Of a stretch of 64,000 nt of DNA, positions 32,225 to 44,145 are shown piece after piece (positions within the stretch are counted from its first letter, which is position 1; each line of letters starts with the position of its first letter). Source of the stretch: Ananas comosus (Eukaryota; Streptophyta; Magnoliopsida; Poales; Bromeliaceae); the NCBI RefSeq assembly GCF_001540865.1, contig NW_017893378.1, forward strand, positions 1 to 64,000. The letters run 5' to 3'. The notes beneath the pieces were generated by a model that worked only from the letters and a program-made list of their open reading frames with translations, had not been told where the DNA came from and ran no database searches. The translations under genes and the position numbers were made by a program.

Positions 32225-34725
32225 TGTCACGCCCCGGAACCCAGCGGAAGCCCGCCCGGCGCGTGCCCAGACCCGCCATATGTCTAAAACATATAAGGCG
32301 TCTACAACAAAACGATAAATAAAGCAACACATAAAAGAACATCTAGAGAGTATCAGAGCATAAAACAACATCTAGAATCTATAATAAGAAAATCAAATAA
32401 AAGAGCCAACAACCAACTAATAAGTAAACCGAAAAGTAGTACAAAAAGAAATGACCCAAATACAAGGACTAAGAAGAATACAAAGGTGGTCTCTATACAT
32501 GGTAACAAAAATTTCTCTCTCTCACTCAAAAACAACAAAAGAAAGAGTAAACCACCTAAGAGCAAAAACAAGCTCCCCACTAACTAGCTAGGCGACACCC
32601 TTGCCGCGATCCCGCGCCTCCGCCGGTGCTAAAGGCTCTGAAATAAAACCATAAAACAGAAGGCATGAGAACTATTAAATAATAGTTCCCAATGGGCAAT
32701 TACTGACTTCAGTGAAAAGCACCACTAGGCCCCAAAAACTAAACAAGTAAGTAGAAGCAAGTAATAACCAAAATGAACAACAAGTAAATAAACATGTAAT
32801 ACATGCTACAACAAGATGTCTCTACTTAGCATGAAATTGCACAAGTAAGAAAGCTATGCTAACACGAATAAGCACGAGCATGCAACCAACATAATGTCCA
32901 CAACGTGAAATAGTAAAACGTCATTGTTTACTATTCTAGTTCAAGTCTACTTGGCATATCAACTACATATAGTTCCAATCTTGTAAGACCCGCCCGAAGG
33001 CTGTCTGGCCTGAAGACCTACCCGTAGGCTGTTTGGCCTGTGCCGTGCCTAATAGCCCCGTGGTAGTCAACATCCCCACTTTAGGAATGAGCCTTGCCCA
33101 CGGCAATCAACTTCGGCGCCCAATCCTGCACGGCGAGTATGTATCGCGATGGCTATCTCCGGAGTGCCGGCTTGTAGGGAGCGACCCTCACAAGCATGTG
33201 CGAATGAGCACAAGCGCAAGTAAGCACATAAGTCTGTCTCAAGTCTCAAGTCCTCATGTCTAAAAATATAATATATGTCTCAATGGCCTATCACTATGTC
33301 ATCATGTCTAAAACATGAAATATAGTAGATGTCACAATGGCCTATCACTATGTTTCTATGTTGCAGTTTCACAGTTTACTAAGTCGGTGCCCCTTTATGG
33401 CACTTTTGTTCACCAAGTCCAAGCATGAGTGTAGTATTCAAGAATACATAAATAGAGTCATTTTCGTCATACGAGACATGTTTCCAATACCCAAGAAGAA
33501 TGCTACTCACCTGCATGATTAATCCACATAAGGCTCTACTATAGAGAAATGAATTTTCATAATACATAACGCATACATTTTAAGCATTCTAAAATTCACA
33601 TAAATTCTATCTAGCATCGATATGCATGCGATGCGATGAAACAAAAACATTTAACAACTTAGGAGAAGTTTTCTCCTATTCCAATGAAGCCAAACCCACC
33701 GTGACTTCACGAAACCCTTCGTTTGCTCCGACGAAGGTGTCTACCACTCTCTTAGTACCCTAAAGGTAATAAAAGGAGGGATACATGAATGTTACGAACA
33801 ATCCTAGGTTTGAACATTAAACAACTCAAGCAAAAGGAAAAAAACTCACCGAAAATGGTGAAAATGTCTCTTAATCTCCCAAAGAGAGCAAGAATCCTTC
33901 AAAACCAACCTAAAGGAAGGTTCTAAGTCAATCAATTAAGATCAAAAAGGCTCAACTCAAAAATCTCCAATTCTAACCCTAAATCTCAAATCTAGAGTTT
34001 CACCTAGTTTAAAGCATCAAAACTAGAATTTAGGGGAAAGAAACATGCTACCAACCTCTTAGAAGCTTCATACCAAGCCTAGAGTCCTCTAGGGTTGAGT
34101 ACAATCCCTTCCACAAGTTCCAAACACCAAGCCAAGGCTTCTCCAATGGTGGAAATGGCACCAAGAAAGAGAAGAAAGCAAAAAAGAAGAGTTTAATCTT
34201 CAAAAATCCCAATAAATTAAAAGAAGATGGAATGAATGAAGTAGAGGGTCCCCTTACCTTCTCTCTTGTTGTTCCAAGCTCAGGGGGAGGTCCAAGGGGC
34301 GTGGGGTTACATATAGATAGGCCACAATGCAAAAACACCCCTGCAATTCCAACAGTTCAGAAACTGCCAAAGTGTACCAGTACACGGGAATGTGTACCGG
34401 TACAAATCCTACGAAAATACAAACCCGAGCCTCGGGTTTGCGATTCACCACACGTGTACCGGTACAACCATCAAAGTGTACCGGTACAAATCCTGTACTG
34501 GTACAGCCAGCGACCTGTCATCGGTAACACAGTATGCAGAGTGCAATTCGAGGGCAGCCCAAGTTCTTCACTTTGGAGACTTTGGCGCTAGGTCTAAAGC
34601 CTCGATTCTCGGGATATGAACCATAGGTCAGAACAAGGTCAATGACCCTCCAGAAACTGTGGAAAGGCTCCGAACACAGATCAAACACTCGAACCTCGCA
34701 ATTTGCATAGGTCCAGTGTGTTACA
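32225..34725 (-). mobile_element. Family 1 LTR, full length (GTACCGGTAC subtype)
   Basis: 2501 bp, TGTAACACACTGG at 34725 and CGGGGCGTGACA at 32225 on the minus strand. A cluster of TGTACCGGTACA motifs lies at 34374-34505. The flanking five bases (CCGGA and CTTTA) do not match. Removing the whole block 31903-34725 restores the Tat frame to within one base, so the LTR came in as part of, or into, a composite insertion. Confidence 0.88.
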
Positions 34726-34857
34726 CTTTAGCCTCCTCATAGTATTGTCTTGCTTCGGCTTGTAATCTTTGCTGCCGGCACTTCTGAATTTTTGTGAGCA
34801 TCGGCCCATGCCATTTGGCCGAGGTTTCTGTCTTATGCCTTTGATCAATTGGCACAT
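34726..34857 (-). pseudogene. Tat gag-protease linker fragment
   Basis: The frame reads QIDQRHKTETSAKWHGPM and then LTKIQKCRQQRLQAEARQYY on the minus strand. It connects the gag part at 35230 upward with the protease region at 31902 downward, across two insertions. Confidence 0.7.
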
Positions 34858-35229
34858 TTGCCAAAACCTTGATGACTGTACCCTGTGACAGAAAACCCTA
34901 GGACCGCTACAGCAATGCAAAGGTCGCGGAAAAGGCAGTATGCCGAGTTCGTTAACAAACTCTTCGACTGAAAAATTCTATATCAATCTCGGACATACTT
35001 GAAAATATCAGGCTAAGATCTTGGCATAAACAAGTACTGCCAATTTCACCGATAAACAGGAAATCTTAAAACAGACCTACGAATCGTGATTCAAGGATAG
35101 CGCCATTGGCTAGTCCGCTCCGATTCTTCGAACTCTTGGAGTAGTCGATTTTCAATGCACCGCTCCGAACTTAATCAAGACTCTTCGATCTACCACCCAA
35201 GAAACTTGCCAACACATAGGACCCAACAG
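34858..35229 (-). mobile_element. Truncated Sirevirus LTR fragment
   Basis: This matches the first third of the Sirevirus LTR (compare 5630-5959): GATGACTGTACCCTG, CAGAAAACCCTAGGACCG, CCTACGAATCGTGATTCAAG, and the end CAACACATAGGACCCAACA. It is diverged and lacks the rest of the LTR and any internal region. Confidence 0.8.
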
Positions 35230-36057
35230 AGGTTTCCTCCGAGTCTTACCCCGACTTGTTCTCTGCCTCGGGAATTTCCTCCCATTCTTCGGGAAACGCC
35301 ATGAACTCTCTCCACTCATTGTGCGATTTCTTTTCATGAATGATCGCTTCCCAATCTCTCCTGGTATTTCGGCCTTGCACCTTATGCAAAGCCGTAGTGT
35401 CCTCTTAGTATAGGCAATGTCCTCATCAGCCTTCCTGTCCGTGGGTTCTTTCTCTTTAATGTCCACCATATTGACCTGCGAAGGAAACAAATTTTTGTTA
35501 ATTTCCATATTTTTGTTCTCCTGGTCGGCAAATATGAGCCGACCTTCATTTATTTCCTTTTGAATCTGCTTTTGAAAGCAGTACACTCATTTGTTCTATG
35601 GCTCCATGAATGGTGCCATTTACAATATCTTCTTCTTTTCAATTCTTCCCCAGAAGGTATAGTTTGACCTCCTGAAGCTGAATCCGACCATCTTTTAACA
35701 ACCGATCAAAAATCAGATCGATCTTTGACACATCAAAGGAATAGGTATATGCCGCCACTCATGCTTTCGCCTCACTAGATTTAGCAAGTTTTAATACAGC
35801 ATACTTATATAGCTGACGATTTTTTACCATTTCAGCAACATATATTTCGGCTTCATCAGCCGAGTCCTCTGTTTCTTCAGACATGTCCGACTCATCTTGA
35901 GCCGAAGATTCCTCGAGGAAAAAAACATTTTTCTCTTTTTCCTTTACTCCAATCTTTATTTCGGCTCCATCTAGGCCGATCTTCGTTATTTTCTTTTCTG
36001 AATTGCTCATAGTAGGCAACCTGAACTCCCAAATCGAAAAGATTGAAAAAATACATG
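35230..36057 (-). pseudogene. Tat gag, C-terminal half
   Basis: The minus strand reads FDLGVQVAYYEQFRKENNED (about 35985-36040), MSNSEKKITKIGLDGAEIK... with an acidic segment, MVKNRQLYKYAVLKLAKSSEAKA, IDLIFDRLLKDGRIQLQEV, and a Cys/His motif region KCKWHHSWSHRTNEC (about 35575-35625) followed by NEGRLIFADQENK. At least two frame changes are present. The gag domain proper continues at 41074 on the other side of the LTR insertion. Confidence 0.83.
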
Positions 36058-38130
36058 TGTAGTACACTAAACTTTAGCAAATTACGAAGTTCGAGTGTTA
36101 GAATAGTAATTGGAACTATTCTATATCTTTTGAGGGGTTGTCGAGAGGTTTTCGGCATGTTACTTGAGTGATTAAGTGGCCGAAAGAGCGAAAGTGCATT
36201 GAAGTTGCGAAATGCTGAATTTTGCACTAAGTACCGGTACCCCTATGCCCGAGTACCGGTACCCAATGCAGCAGCTGCGTGGCTGAGGCTGTTTTGCTCA
36301 TTTCACTCTTAAGCTTATCTTTTAAATTCCCAACTCGACCCCTGCAGCTGTTTAAGGGGTGCTGGAGCTCAGAGAACAGGGTTTGAGCCTGTCCCTCTTT
36401 CTCTCTATAGTTTTTTCCATTTTGAAGTGGAAAACTAGTGTTTTGAGCTTGTTCTCTTCTCCTTTCTTGTTGCTAGCTGATTTGGAGGGCTTTGGAGCTA
36501 TTATAGAAAGGTAGAGAGAGGAGTTTTGGAGGTTTTTCACAGCCCTAACACAGCAAGTAGCTGAGTTGAAGCTTGATGAGGTGAGCTATTCAACTTCTCT
36601 CTAGTTTGATGCTATAGTAGTGAAGTTGAGTTTGTTCTTTGCTCTTTGCTCCCAGCTGGTTTGGGGAAGTTTGTAGCAGCTGTAGAAGAGAGGTTTTGCT
36701 GTGGTTCTTCAACCCAAATCCAAGGAAAAGCTAAATTGAAGCTTTGGAAGGTGATTAGCTAACTACTCTCTCTACTTTGATGCTATAGTAATGGTATTGG
36801 TGATAGTAGTAGTGGTGCTTTTGCTGTTTGCTCACAGCAGGTTTTGGAAACCCTTTGGGCTGAGAATTGTGATTTTTGCAGGTTAGATTCGGTACGCTCT
36901 AACCTGATTTGAGGTGGAGGTTTAACTTTGGTTTAATCCTAGGTGAGATTTTTGCCCAAACTAGATGCTTCTGTGAGATTTATGTGGAAGTTGAAGTTAA
37001 GTTCCTAGCTGATTTTAGAATGATTCCTAAGATGCTTGGAGGCTTCGAATTACCTTCGTTTGCGGAATCGACGAGAGTGGACAGCGATTTGGTGGGTTTG
37101 ACCTCACCGAAATGGGTGAATTCTCCCTATGTTCATATTCTTGGCAAAGAGCTAGAATTATGCATATGTTTCACTAACGGCATCATAAGCGAATTGTCGG
37201 ATGTATTAGTAATCCTTACATCATACAGCAAGATATACTCTATATGGTAGAGAGCTAAAGAGGTTAAATTCCTTGCATGATAACCAATCTTATTGTGTAA
37301 ACAAGTTATGAATGAACTTACTATGCTTAGATTAGCAAGAGTGGCATGTTGTCATTATAATCGAGTGATTAATGTATAAGCATAGAACATATGAAATATG
37401 TACCAAAGAATGGTTAGCATACTTGCTTAGACAAGTTGAATTTAGTATAGCATGGATAAAACTAGCATGAATTTCATGTTACTAGCTATGATCTAGTTGA
37501 TAACTAGCATTTGATCTTATACTTAGATTCCAACCTATAAGTCAGTAGAGGACATTCCATGTTTGAGACATGACGTTTGAGAATCTTATACTATGGATCA
37601 TGCTTGCTTGTCATTGTGCTCATTTGCACATATTTGTGAGGGTCGCTCCCCACAAGCCGGCACTTCGGAGTTGGCCTATGCGACATCGTGCTCGCCTGTG
37701 CGGGATTGGGTGCCGAAGTGGATTGCCGTGAGGAGTGTATACTACCACAGGGTCATTAGGCGCCGCGCAAGCCGGACTACCTTGTAGGTCCTTATGAATT
37801 GAACAAGATACTAAATTGTATTGCTATAATGATCACTACTAAATAGTAGGCATTTATTAGATTATATAGCATGCTTACTTGTGTAAAGTAATTACTTTAC
37901 CTGTTGCGTAATAGTTGTTGCATAGAAAACATAGTTGCTTATTATCCTTGTTATTCCTATCATGTGGTAGTTGTACTTGCTTTTTTTTTATACATCATGA
38001 ACCTAGTGGTGTAATTCGCTGAGGTCGGCGGCTTACCCACTGGAAACTATTGACTAATAGTTCTCACGCCCTCTTTGTTGTTGTTTTATTTACAGAGCCA
38101 TCCACTGCGGGAGAGGCTAGGGATCGCGGC

Positions 38131-40665
38131 TGTGAGGAAGTGAATTCTCGAAATACGAGAGTTAGACTTCGTGCAAAATCGACCAAGGGTCGTGTTGATG
38201 ATCTTTGGAAAAGCCAAAGATATTAAAATCACCAAAAGTGCATTGAAAACGAGTCCACGGGAGCAAATACTGCAAAATCTGCACTGGAGCAAAATTGCTC
38301 TCGGGGACCGATCCTTGGCAAGGAGGGACCGGTCCCATCGGCTGGTGTTGCGGGGTTGCTTGATGCAATCGGTCCCTGGCAGGGAGGCACCGGTCCCCGA
38401 ACGCGAACCCAGCGAGAAAGCCAAAAATTTGGCTAAGTCCCGAAAATCCTGCTCTCGGAAACCGGTCTCTCAGGAAGGAACCGGTCTCCCGAGGACCGGT
38501 CTCTCTGGGAGAGACCGGTACCCGAACGCGTGACCCGAGCTGAAGCTCTCGGGGACCGGTCCCAAGTCGGGGAGACTGGTCCCTCCCTGCGCAGACAGCC
38601 CAGTGAGGGCAGTGCAAAGAGGCAAAAGTTGAGGGGGCCAGCTGGATATTGTTACAATATGAGGGCTTGTGGTCCCTCTCTCCCTCTCACTCTCTCATTC
38701 TACTCCCTCTCTCTCTCACACTCTCTTGCTCTCTCTATCTAGAAGAGAAGAAGAAAAAGAAGAAGAAGAAGAAAAGAGAAGGAAAAGAAGGAAGAAAAGG
38801 AAGGAAAAGAAGAAGGAGATCAAGAAAAAGAAGGCTTTGGACTTCTCCCTCTTCCTCTCTTCTCTCTTCTAAGCTAACCTAGAGGTAAGCTTCTAACCCT
38901 AGCTTGTGAAATTTGGAGTTTTTGGGTTTTAGCTCTTTGGATGGGATCAAATGGATCCCTAGCACCATGAATGGTAAGATTGGAGCTAGAATCTAGGGTT
39001 TTGAGATGGGTTTAGCTTGATGCTAACCCTAGGGCACCAAAATGGGATTTTTGGAAAAGTAGAGGATTGATCTCATTTGACCCTCCTCTAACCTAATTGG
39101 TAGGTGCCAAAACGCGGGTGCGAAGTCGGATTTCGCATTCGTCAAGTGGGTCAAGAGCTATCGGCAAAACAAGGCCGATTTAGCGTCATTTTGGATCAAG
39201 AAGACCAAGACTTCGTCGTAACGTCCGTTGGAGGGCATTTCTAGAGCCTTCATACCCTCAAGAGGTGGGGGGTGTCATCCCGAAGCATCCGGGTTTCTTT
39301 TTATGTCTAAGTTAATTATATTGATTATATTGTGCTATAGGAATAGTAGTTGTACATTCCATTTCCTTGCATGCTCTCTTGGTAGTGTAGCGGGGTGAGC
39401 TTGACATGTGGACTAAGATAGCATGAGGATTGGGTCTTGTGACATAGAATCCTATAGCGGCATAAAGAGCCGAACTTGGACATAGCCTAGTAGAGTGGCA
39501 TTGAACTAGTGTAGTAGAAACACTAAACTTGAACGAATGGCATGTCAACTAGTAGAAAACTTACTACAATGATCGAACGAGTGGCATCGAGTCTAGCGTA
39601 GTAAACATGACATGAACTTAGGGATAGTAGAAGTCCCCAACCTTGATTATATATCATGACTGTGCAGCAGAGGCACATTGACCCTAGTAGATAGGGTATC
39701 CTCTTGAGAGGATTGGATCATACTCACTAGTCTGTTTTCGCTGTCGGTGGTCGCTCCACCGTGGCACGAGTTTCCGGAGTACTTTACTAGGGGCAGACGT
39801 AGTTGTCCCGCAGACGGTCTCGGTGTGCGAGTGCAGCTTCTCCTCACCTATGAGATTGAGAGTGAGTCGAGGGTTTAACCTACGGATTAACAAAGTAGAT
39901 TGGGTAATAAACATGAAATGCATAGTAGATTGGCATTATTACCTTGAGTAGACATAGTGTTTGTTGTAGTTTACATTACTATACACTTTTATATGCTCAT
40001 GACATAATACTAACATGATAGTAGTTGTTGCATGCATTGTTATCATTGATGGCATGATAGAGTAGTTGCAGTTTATTTTTATATATCTATCTATCTCTCT
40101 ATCTGTGCCAGCTTAGACCTAGTGGAAAAACCGGCGACGTCGGCGGCCGAACCCACTGGGAACAATATTTATATAGTTTTCACCCCATGTGGTTTTGGGG
40201 TACAGGTACACACAGAGGCGAGCCGAGCGAGGATCGCGGCAAGGGCTTAGCGCCCTGAGCTTAGTTAGTAGCTTTTCCTTTATGCATTAGAGTACCCTCG
40301 TGTACTAGATGATGTTTTGAATAGTTATTGGAGAGCTACTTGTATTTTGAGAAAAACTTGTATTTACATTTTGGAAGATGGAAATGTAATATATTCAAAT
40401 GATGTAAATGTTGAATGGTTGTAATAGTTAGACTATCTCTCTTTATACACTTGTACATTCACTTATGGTTCTTGCTCTTAGTTATAGTGCACTTGTGTGC
40501 ATCGTATCGATCATGTATGTTATTTAAGCATTCCCTGGGCGCTTAACTGTACATGATCTGGTTGCTTGGCCTTGGGCGAATAGGAGAGGTGCTGTCCGTT
40601 CGGCGGTCCGTCTGGCGCGTCCGAACCGTACCAAATTGGTAGTGGATTCGGGGCGGGGCGTGACA
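38131..40665 (+). mobile_element. Family C solo LTR with GCGGC target duplications
   Basis: 2535 bp, TGTGAGGAAGTGAATTCTCG to GGGGCGGGGCGTGACA, with perfect duplications GCGGC at 38126-38130 and 40666-40670. The family D LTR reads across the empty site. It contains a GGACCGGT array (38305-38585), CT-rich then GA-rich leader (38670-38860), donor-like GAG|GTAAGC at 38884/38885 followed by AACCCTAG telo-box-like words, a stem-loop near 40158-40183 and a (TATC)n run near 40081. Confidence 0.95.
38666..38860 (+). repeat. CT-rich to GA-rich low-complexity leader of the family C LTR
   Basis: A run of CTCTC-type sequence flips at about 38742 to GAAGAAGAA-type sequence. The same flip occurs at about 46530-46700 and 63365-63415 in related LTRs. 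Reading frames here (RKRRK-type proteins) are low-complexity artefacts. Confidence 0.9.
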
Positions 40666-41073
40666 GCGGCAAGGGAGTCGCGTTTAGCTAGGCATAGCTT
40701 GGAGTTCCGCTAGGTGATCACCTCGCTATTTTGAGTTTGTTGATGAGGATGATGTTATACCTATGTATAGAGAGACTACCACATGTATATGTAGCTGTTT
40801 TGATGACCCTGTGATGTATATGTGTCGTTGGAGAATGGTACTTTACATTTTATACTCTTACTTCCTGTTCACTTTAGTGGAGTTTGTATTTGTTATATTC
40901 TAGCTTCTAGTACTTCTAGTACATATTGTAAATTCTATGCTCTGATAATATGTTAGACTCTTTTGTTGATTATTACTTTCTAGTATGGTTTTGGTAGACG
41001 TCTTGTATACTGCAGGTATATGGCGTGTCTGTGCATGTATCGGGTATGCTTCCGCTGATACCCGGGCGTGACA

Positions 41074-41681
41074 ACTTGTCTTCAAAATGGTCTTTAATTT
41101 TGAAATATAAACCATTAAATGCCATTTTGGCAAATTCAGATTCTGGTATTTTTACAAAACAACAGCTCCTAGCCGTCTTAAATAGGTTTAAATATTCTTC
41201 AACCGATTCTCCTATTCTTTGCTTGAATTGAGCTAGATCAGCGACCGAAAGTTACGGCTCTGACCTGTAAAACTGTTCATAAAATTTCCTTTCCAATTCG
41301 TTCCAATCTCGAATCGAATTGGCCGGTAAACTTGTATACTAAGTGAATGCAGTCTTGGTTAACAAAATGTTAAATAACTTGAGCTTCAAAAAAGGATCAG
41401 CAGCGGCCTCTCGGTATTGAGCCGTAAATCGTGCGACGTGTTCGACCGTATTTTCGGTCTCGTCGCTAGAAAATTTATCAAATTTCAACATTTTTCAATT
41501 TGTCGGATAGGGATGTTTTATATCTATATTGGTAGGGTAAGGTGATCTAAATACAAGCCGCATTGCAGCTTGTAATCGAACAGGTGCCTGTGCTTGAACT
41601 GGATTCGGTCCTGGTGGTAACCCGAAATTCTGCGCTGCCGGATTAACCCCTGCATATTCGGGGCTTGCCCCCCGGCCCTAG
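41074..41681 (-). pseudogene. Tat gag domain (N-terminal half)
   Basis: The minus strand reads LKFDKFSSDETENTVEHVAR, DPFLKLKLFNILLTKTAFT, YTSLPANSIRDWNELERKFY, LSVADLAQFKQRIGESVEEY and FAKMAFNGLYFKIKDHFED: the retrotransposon gag (capsid) domain. In-frame stops replace Trp in the TAFT-x-YTS stretch and a Glu/Gln further on. It is cut upstream at 41681 by the family B LTR. Confidence 0.88.
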
Positions 41682-42231
41682 TGTCACGCCCCGAGCCCCG
41701 CCTATTTGGTCGGGTTTGGGCACGCCGACAGACCGCCAAACGGACAGAGTCTCCCCTATACGTCCTAGGCATCGCAATCGATACAATTCACGATGTTCCA
41801 ACCAGGAACTGAAATCAAGCGTACAGATTGCATAAGGAAGTATCAAAAAATATAAACAACTAGACTATTACAACCATTCACATTATATGCTTATTACATA
41901 TTACATTTTCGTTTTTCTTTTCTTCAAAATACAATCAAGATTGTTACAACATTGTTTTCTCACAAGTTTATTCTTTTCTTTTCTTCTACACCCCTAGCTA
42001 GGCTGACTCGAGGTACCGCTATCTGGTCTCGGTGGTAGGGCGCTATCTACGGAGCTATGCCCTCTCTTCGCGCCGTCGCGCCGCTCACGTGCAAACCTGT
42101 ACCCGCAAAAGCAACATGGGGGTGAGAACTATATAAATATAGTTCCCAGTGGGTACGGCCATCTAAGAGAAGAGCTCGACCCACCAGGTCCAGGGAGGCA
42201 CTGCAACATGTTAGTCGAACAAATATCCAAC

Positions 42232-42268
<37 letters not shown>

Positions 42269-44145
42269 TCACAATCATGCAATATGAAAATCATGTGATT
42301 TATGCAACCAACTAGTAGATCAATCGATACTACTTTCAATCCTGCTATTCATAGCTCATCCAATTGACTTCGAAGTTATTCCTCTATTTTAAATTCGTGT
42401 CAATTACAATTCTAATCATATGGTCTCATTTACCTTCATCAACTATCCACCCAACTCGGTCTTGAGTCAATCATCCGCGGAGTACCGCGTAAAGTCAGGC
42501 TCGAGGCAAAGGACGTCTCACTTGCACCTCAGCCTTAAATCCACTCAACTAGGATATTGCTACAGCTCATGTGCTTATTACCCAATCACTTGGCTAACAC
42601 GAAGGTTCGCCCTCAATCTCACGTTTTTAAGTCTCATAGGGGAGGAGTCTCACTGCTCAACTACCCCCGAGACCGCCTGCGGACAGCTAGCAGCAGTCGA
42701 GGCAGCACACGATGACTGCCTCTCGTGTGTCTAAACTCCGGAGTGCACAGCTTGTGTGGAGCAACAACAGCAAGCGCAGACAGGCTATGCGAACACGATC
42801 CAATCCTTGTGAACTGGGAATATCCTACCAACTAGGGATGGCATCATCATGGGATCAATGTGCTACTATACTCATTGGTCTAGTGTTTCAACTACACTAG
42901 GGTACTCATATGCTACTCGTCATAGGTTTACATTAACTAGATGCCACTCGTTATCAATTAGATGTTCTCGAAACACTACTTGCACATTCACTAGGTTTTC
43001 ATTCACCTAGGGTCCAATTCACATTTACCATCTCATTATAGGGTTCCAAACCATATCATAGTGTTAATGCTACACTCGTATTTCACATGCCACTCGATCT
43101 AATGTATTTCACAATATCGACATTCTTATACCATCTAGTATATAGATATCCACATGCACATTTTATCTAGCATGTACTACAACATGCAATCATGCATCCA
43201 TCTAGCATATTCTCATCTAGTATAATATGGTTCATGCATCATACAACATCATTTTCATGCATTCATGTGACAATTAACTCATGCATTCATCTAGCATTCA
43301 ACACATTATATGTCATTATGCATTTCATCTCAACGGTAGGCAACATCAACTATATAACATGTTTCAAACATTCATATTATCATATAAGCCTACCAATACA
43401 CCTATATGCATCAAATAGAAAACCATACTCCACTTTGACATGGAGACGACCGAGTCACTTCGGTGAGCACAACCACCTCGATTCGCGTTCCGATTGCTTG
43501 TCGACACTTGCAATCGGCCTCCCGCGTTACACGCCGCCTGGCTTGGCCCAATCCAGCAATTGCACATCAACCGTGCACCAACTCGCGGCTCCGAAAATTA
43601 TAGGTCTACAGCTAGCCGCCACGGTGCCCCAAATCCGTTTTCATGATTTCTAGACGCCGCCTCGGCCCTCCAGCAGGAAACGAAGCCAAAAACACCGTTT
43701 CTTCAATATCTTCGCACCGGCTCGACGAATCGCCGAATCGACTTCGCCAACGCGTTCGTATACCTAGCAATTAGGTTCATATAGGTTCAATTTAGATCAA
43801 ACCCATCTACTAGCAAAAATTCTATTTTTAAGCCCTAGGTGTTTACTATTGCAAGAATACCCAAATTGGAACTTGATTCATGGAATTTACATTCATTTAA
43901 CATCCTAGGATTCCATTAAACCCATTTCTAGAGTTTATAAATAAAGCTCTAAAGATCTACCATGAGAGGGCTCAAGAAGCTCACCTCAAAGCTTGCTCCA
44001 AACCAAGGAGAAGATGAAGAAGATGAAGATGATTCACTTCCAAGCTTCAATCTCCATCAAATCATTCAATTTTGGGAGAGATCTAGAGAGAGAAAGGGAG
44101 GTTTCTCTCTCCCTCCATATATGCGTGTGTGTGTGAGGGGTTGTG
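41682..44145 (-). mobile_element. Family B LTR, 5'-truncated
   Basis: On the minus strand it ends GGGGCGTGACA at 41682. It corresponds to about the last 2.8 kb of the 59538-62884 LTR, including the stem-loop (42121-42153), a long TA tract (42234-42265), the CTCCGGAG-containing block (about 42730-42770) and the CT-rich leader (about 44080-44130). At 44146 a Family 1 LTR begins; the missing first ~0.5 kb of this LTR is not found beyond it. Confidence 0.85.

Larger units (their letters stand above)
36058..41073 (+). mobile_element. Family D LTR (solo) split by a family C LTR
   Basis: The LTR begins TGTAGTACACTAAAC at 36058 and ends CCCGGGCGTGACA at 41073. Excluding 38131-40670 it is about 2.5 kb. 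It contains two GTACCGGTAC palindromes (36229-36275), donor-like GAG|GTGAGC at 36580/36581, a GC-rich block (37637-37700), a stem-loop (38044-38063), and an acceptor-like CAG at 38093-38095. The flanks are ACATG and ACTTG, a 4/5 match to a target duplication. It splits the Tat gag frame between HFEDK and FDLGVQVAYY. Confidence 0.85.
24546..41681 (-). mobile_element. Tat-lineage Ty3/gypsy element, dead, heavily interrupted
   Basis: Minus-strand order from high to low coordinates: gag (41681-41074, 36057-35230, 34857-34726), protease (31902-31316), RT and RNase H (31315-29524), an archaeal-type RNase H (29640-29524 and 27000-26432), integrase (26430-25370), then an extra ORF on the opposite strand (24546 to about 25250). 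Extra RNase H and extra ORFs between pol and the 3' LTR are described for the Tat lineage. Its own LTRs are not in the window: it stops at the MULE near 24545 and at a family B LTR at 41682. Insertions are 27006-29518, 31903-34725, about 34858-35229 and 36058-41073. Confidence 0.88.

Noticed and set aside
38162..38617. 150-codon frames rich in RDRSP/GDRSL
   Set aside because: They come from the GGACCGGTCTC repeats in LTR promoter regions, occur on both strands, and are not conserved as proteins.
38649..38882. Lys/Arg/Glu-rich and Ser/Leu-rich ORFs
   Set aside because: Low-complexity CT/GA leader sequence of the LTR.
1598..44145. The two minus-strand family B LTR pieces as the two LTRs of one giant element enclosing the Tat genes
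   Set aside because: No PBS lies next to 41682 (gag coding continues right up to it) and no polypurine tract lies beside the other piece. Both end in other repeats and are better read as separate insertions.
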